From Gammaproteobacteria bacterium (GTDB lineage: Bacteria; Pseudomonadota; Gammaproteobacteria; Pseudomonadales; Azotimanducaceae), in NCBI GenBank assembly GCA_009839405.1, contig VXPR01000169.1:3762-10101 (forward strand): a DNA stretch of 6,340 nucleotides, read 5' to 3'. The notes beneath the pieces were generated by a model, which saw only the letters and a program-made list of their open reading frames with translations, was not told the origin of the DNA and did no database searches. This document shows, in pieces, positions 5,945-6,340 of this stretch (within the stretch, counting starts at the first letter, position 1; every line of letters starts with the position of its first letter). A program made the translations under genes and the position numbers.

Positions 5945-6340
5945 ATGGACACGGAAGGGCTCGTCGCGCAAATCGAGACTTGGGCGAAGGAACTCGGCTT
6001 CGCCGAGGTGGGTTTTGCCGATGTCGATCTTTCCGCCTATGCGCCGGTGGTCCGCCGCTGGCTGGCGCAGCGCTTTCACGGCGAGATGGAATACCTCAAG
6101 CGCAATCTCGACAAGCGTCTCGTTCCAGCCGCGTTGGAACCTGCCACGGTGTGCGTCATTTCCGCGCGCATGGACTATCTCGGCTCCCCTCCGCCGGCCG
6201 CGACCGATCTGCCGACCAACGACGGCAGTGCCTACGTCGCTCAATACGCGCGGGGACGGGACTACCACAAGACGTCTCGGCGCCGCCTCGCGCGGCTGGC
6301 ACGGAAGATCGACGCCGAGGCGCCAGGGCGCTACCGAGCC
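5945..6340 (+). CDS. queG: Epoxyqueuosine reductase QueG, N-terminal part (gene runs off window)
   Basis: QueG is the cobalamin- and iron-sulfur-dependent enzyme that reduces epoxyqueuosine to queuosine in GUN-anticodon tRNAs, the last step of the pathway. The 132 visible codons cover the N-terminal DUF1730 region. Recognisable family segments are WAKELGFAEVGFADVDL (13-29), FHGEMEYLKRN (44-54), RMDYLGS (75-81) and YVAQYARGRDYHK (about 98-110), which closely parallel E. coli YjeS (YHGEMDWM, RMNYLPA, YVSRYALGRDYHK). The iron-sulfur cysteines lie beyond the right edge. ATG 5945 gives the usual N-terminal length; an in-frame ATG at 5927 would add six residues (MGPGSG) and cannot be excluded. The gene is divergent from the nnr operon, the usual arrangement. 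Confidence 0.95.
   Translation, partial: MDTEGLVAQIETWAKELGFAEVGFADVDLSAYAPVVRRWLAQRFHGEMEYLKRNLDKRLVPAALEPATVCVISARMDYLGSPPPAATDLPTNDGSAYVAQYARGRDYHKTSRRRLARLARKIDAEAPGRYRA

Noticed and set aside
5725..5952. 75-codon minus-strand frame ending in an ATGA overlap with the antitoxin start
   Set aside because: The overlap is attractive, but the protein resembles nothing known, is rich in Pro/Arg/Ala, and covers the queG start and likely promoters.
5786..6268. 160-codon minus-strand frame opposite queG
   Set aside because: It is antisense to the clearly conserved QueG N-terminus and shows no domain features.

Overview
The window looks like chromosomal DNA from a high-GC proteobacterium, most likely a gammaproteobacterium. 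The main evidence is gene order: queG transcribed away from nnr-tsaE-amiB-mutL is the conserved arrangement known from Escherichia coli (yjeS / yjeF-yjeE-amiB-mutL) and its relatives. Third codon positions are strongly G/C, and each core protein is a normal full-length family member. I cannot name a genus.

Layout, right to left. The last 396 bases (plus strand) are the start of queG, epoxyqueuosine reductase. A 216-base divergent intergenic region follows. Everything to its left is on the minus strand: a small ribbon-helix-helix antitoxin of the StbC/FitA type; a 39-codon reading frame that begins like a PIN-domain (VapC-type) toxin and then loses resemblance; nnr (NAD(P)HX epimerase/dehydratase); tsaE (tRNA t6A ATPase), overlapping nnr by ATGA; a 424-base repeat-rich gap; amiB (periplasmic amidase with AMIN, Amidase_3 and LysM domains); and mutL, which starts at a TTG overlapping the amiB stop and runs off the left edge about 45 codons before its expected end.

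The core genes are housekeeping functions that do not share one pathway: repair of damaged NAD(P)H, t6A tRNA modification, septal peptidoglycan cleavage, mismatch repair and queuosine synthesis. They are linked by conserved synteny and by tight or overlapping spacing.

The accessory signals are of two kinds. First, a toxin-antitoxin locus has lost most of its toxin at the nnr boundary, leaving an orphan antitoxin gene directly upstream of the nnr operon. Second, the tsaE-amiB gap holds a composite palindromic repeat with 27-bp perfect inverted arms, a pair of near-identical direct repeats around it, and two sets of interleaved inverted repeats. I see no RNA gene, CRISPR array, transposase or phage gene. 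No wholly new system is evident; the degraded toxin-antitoxin locus and the repeat-loaded gap are the most unusual parts.
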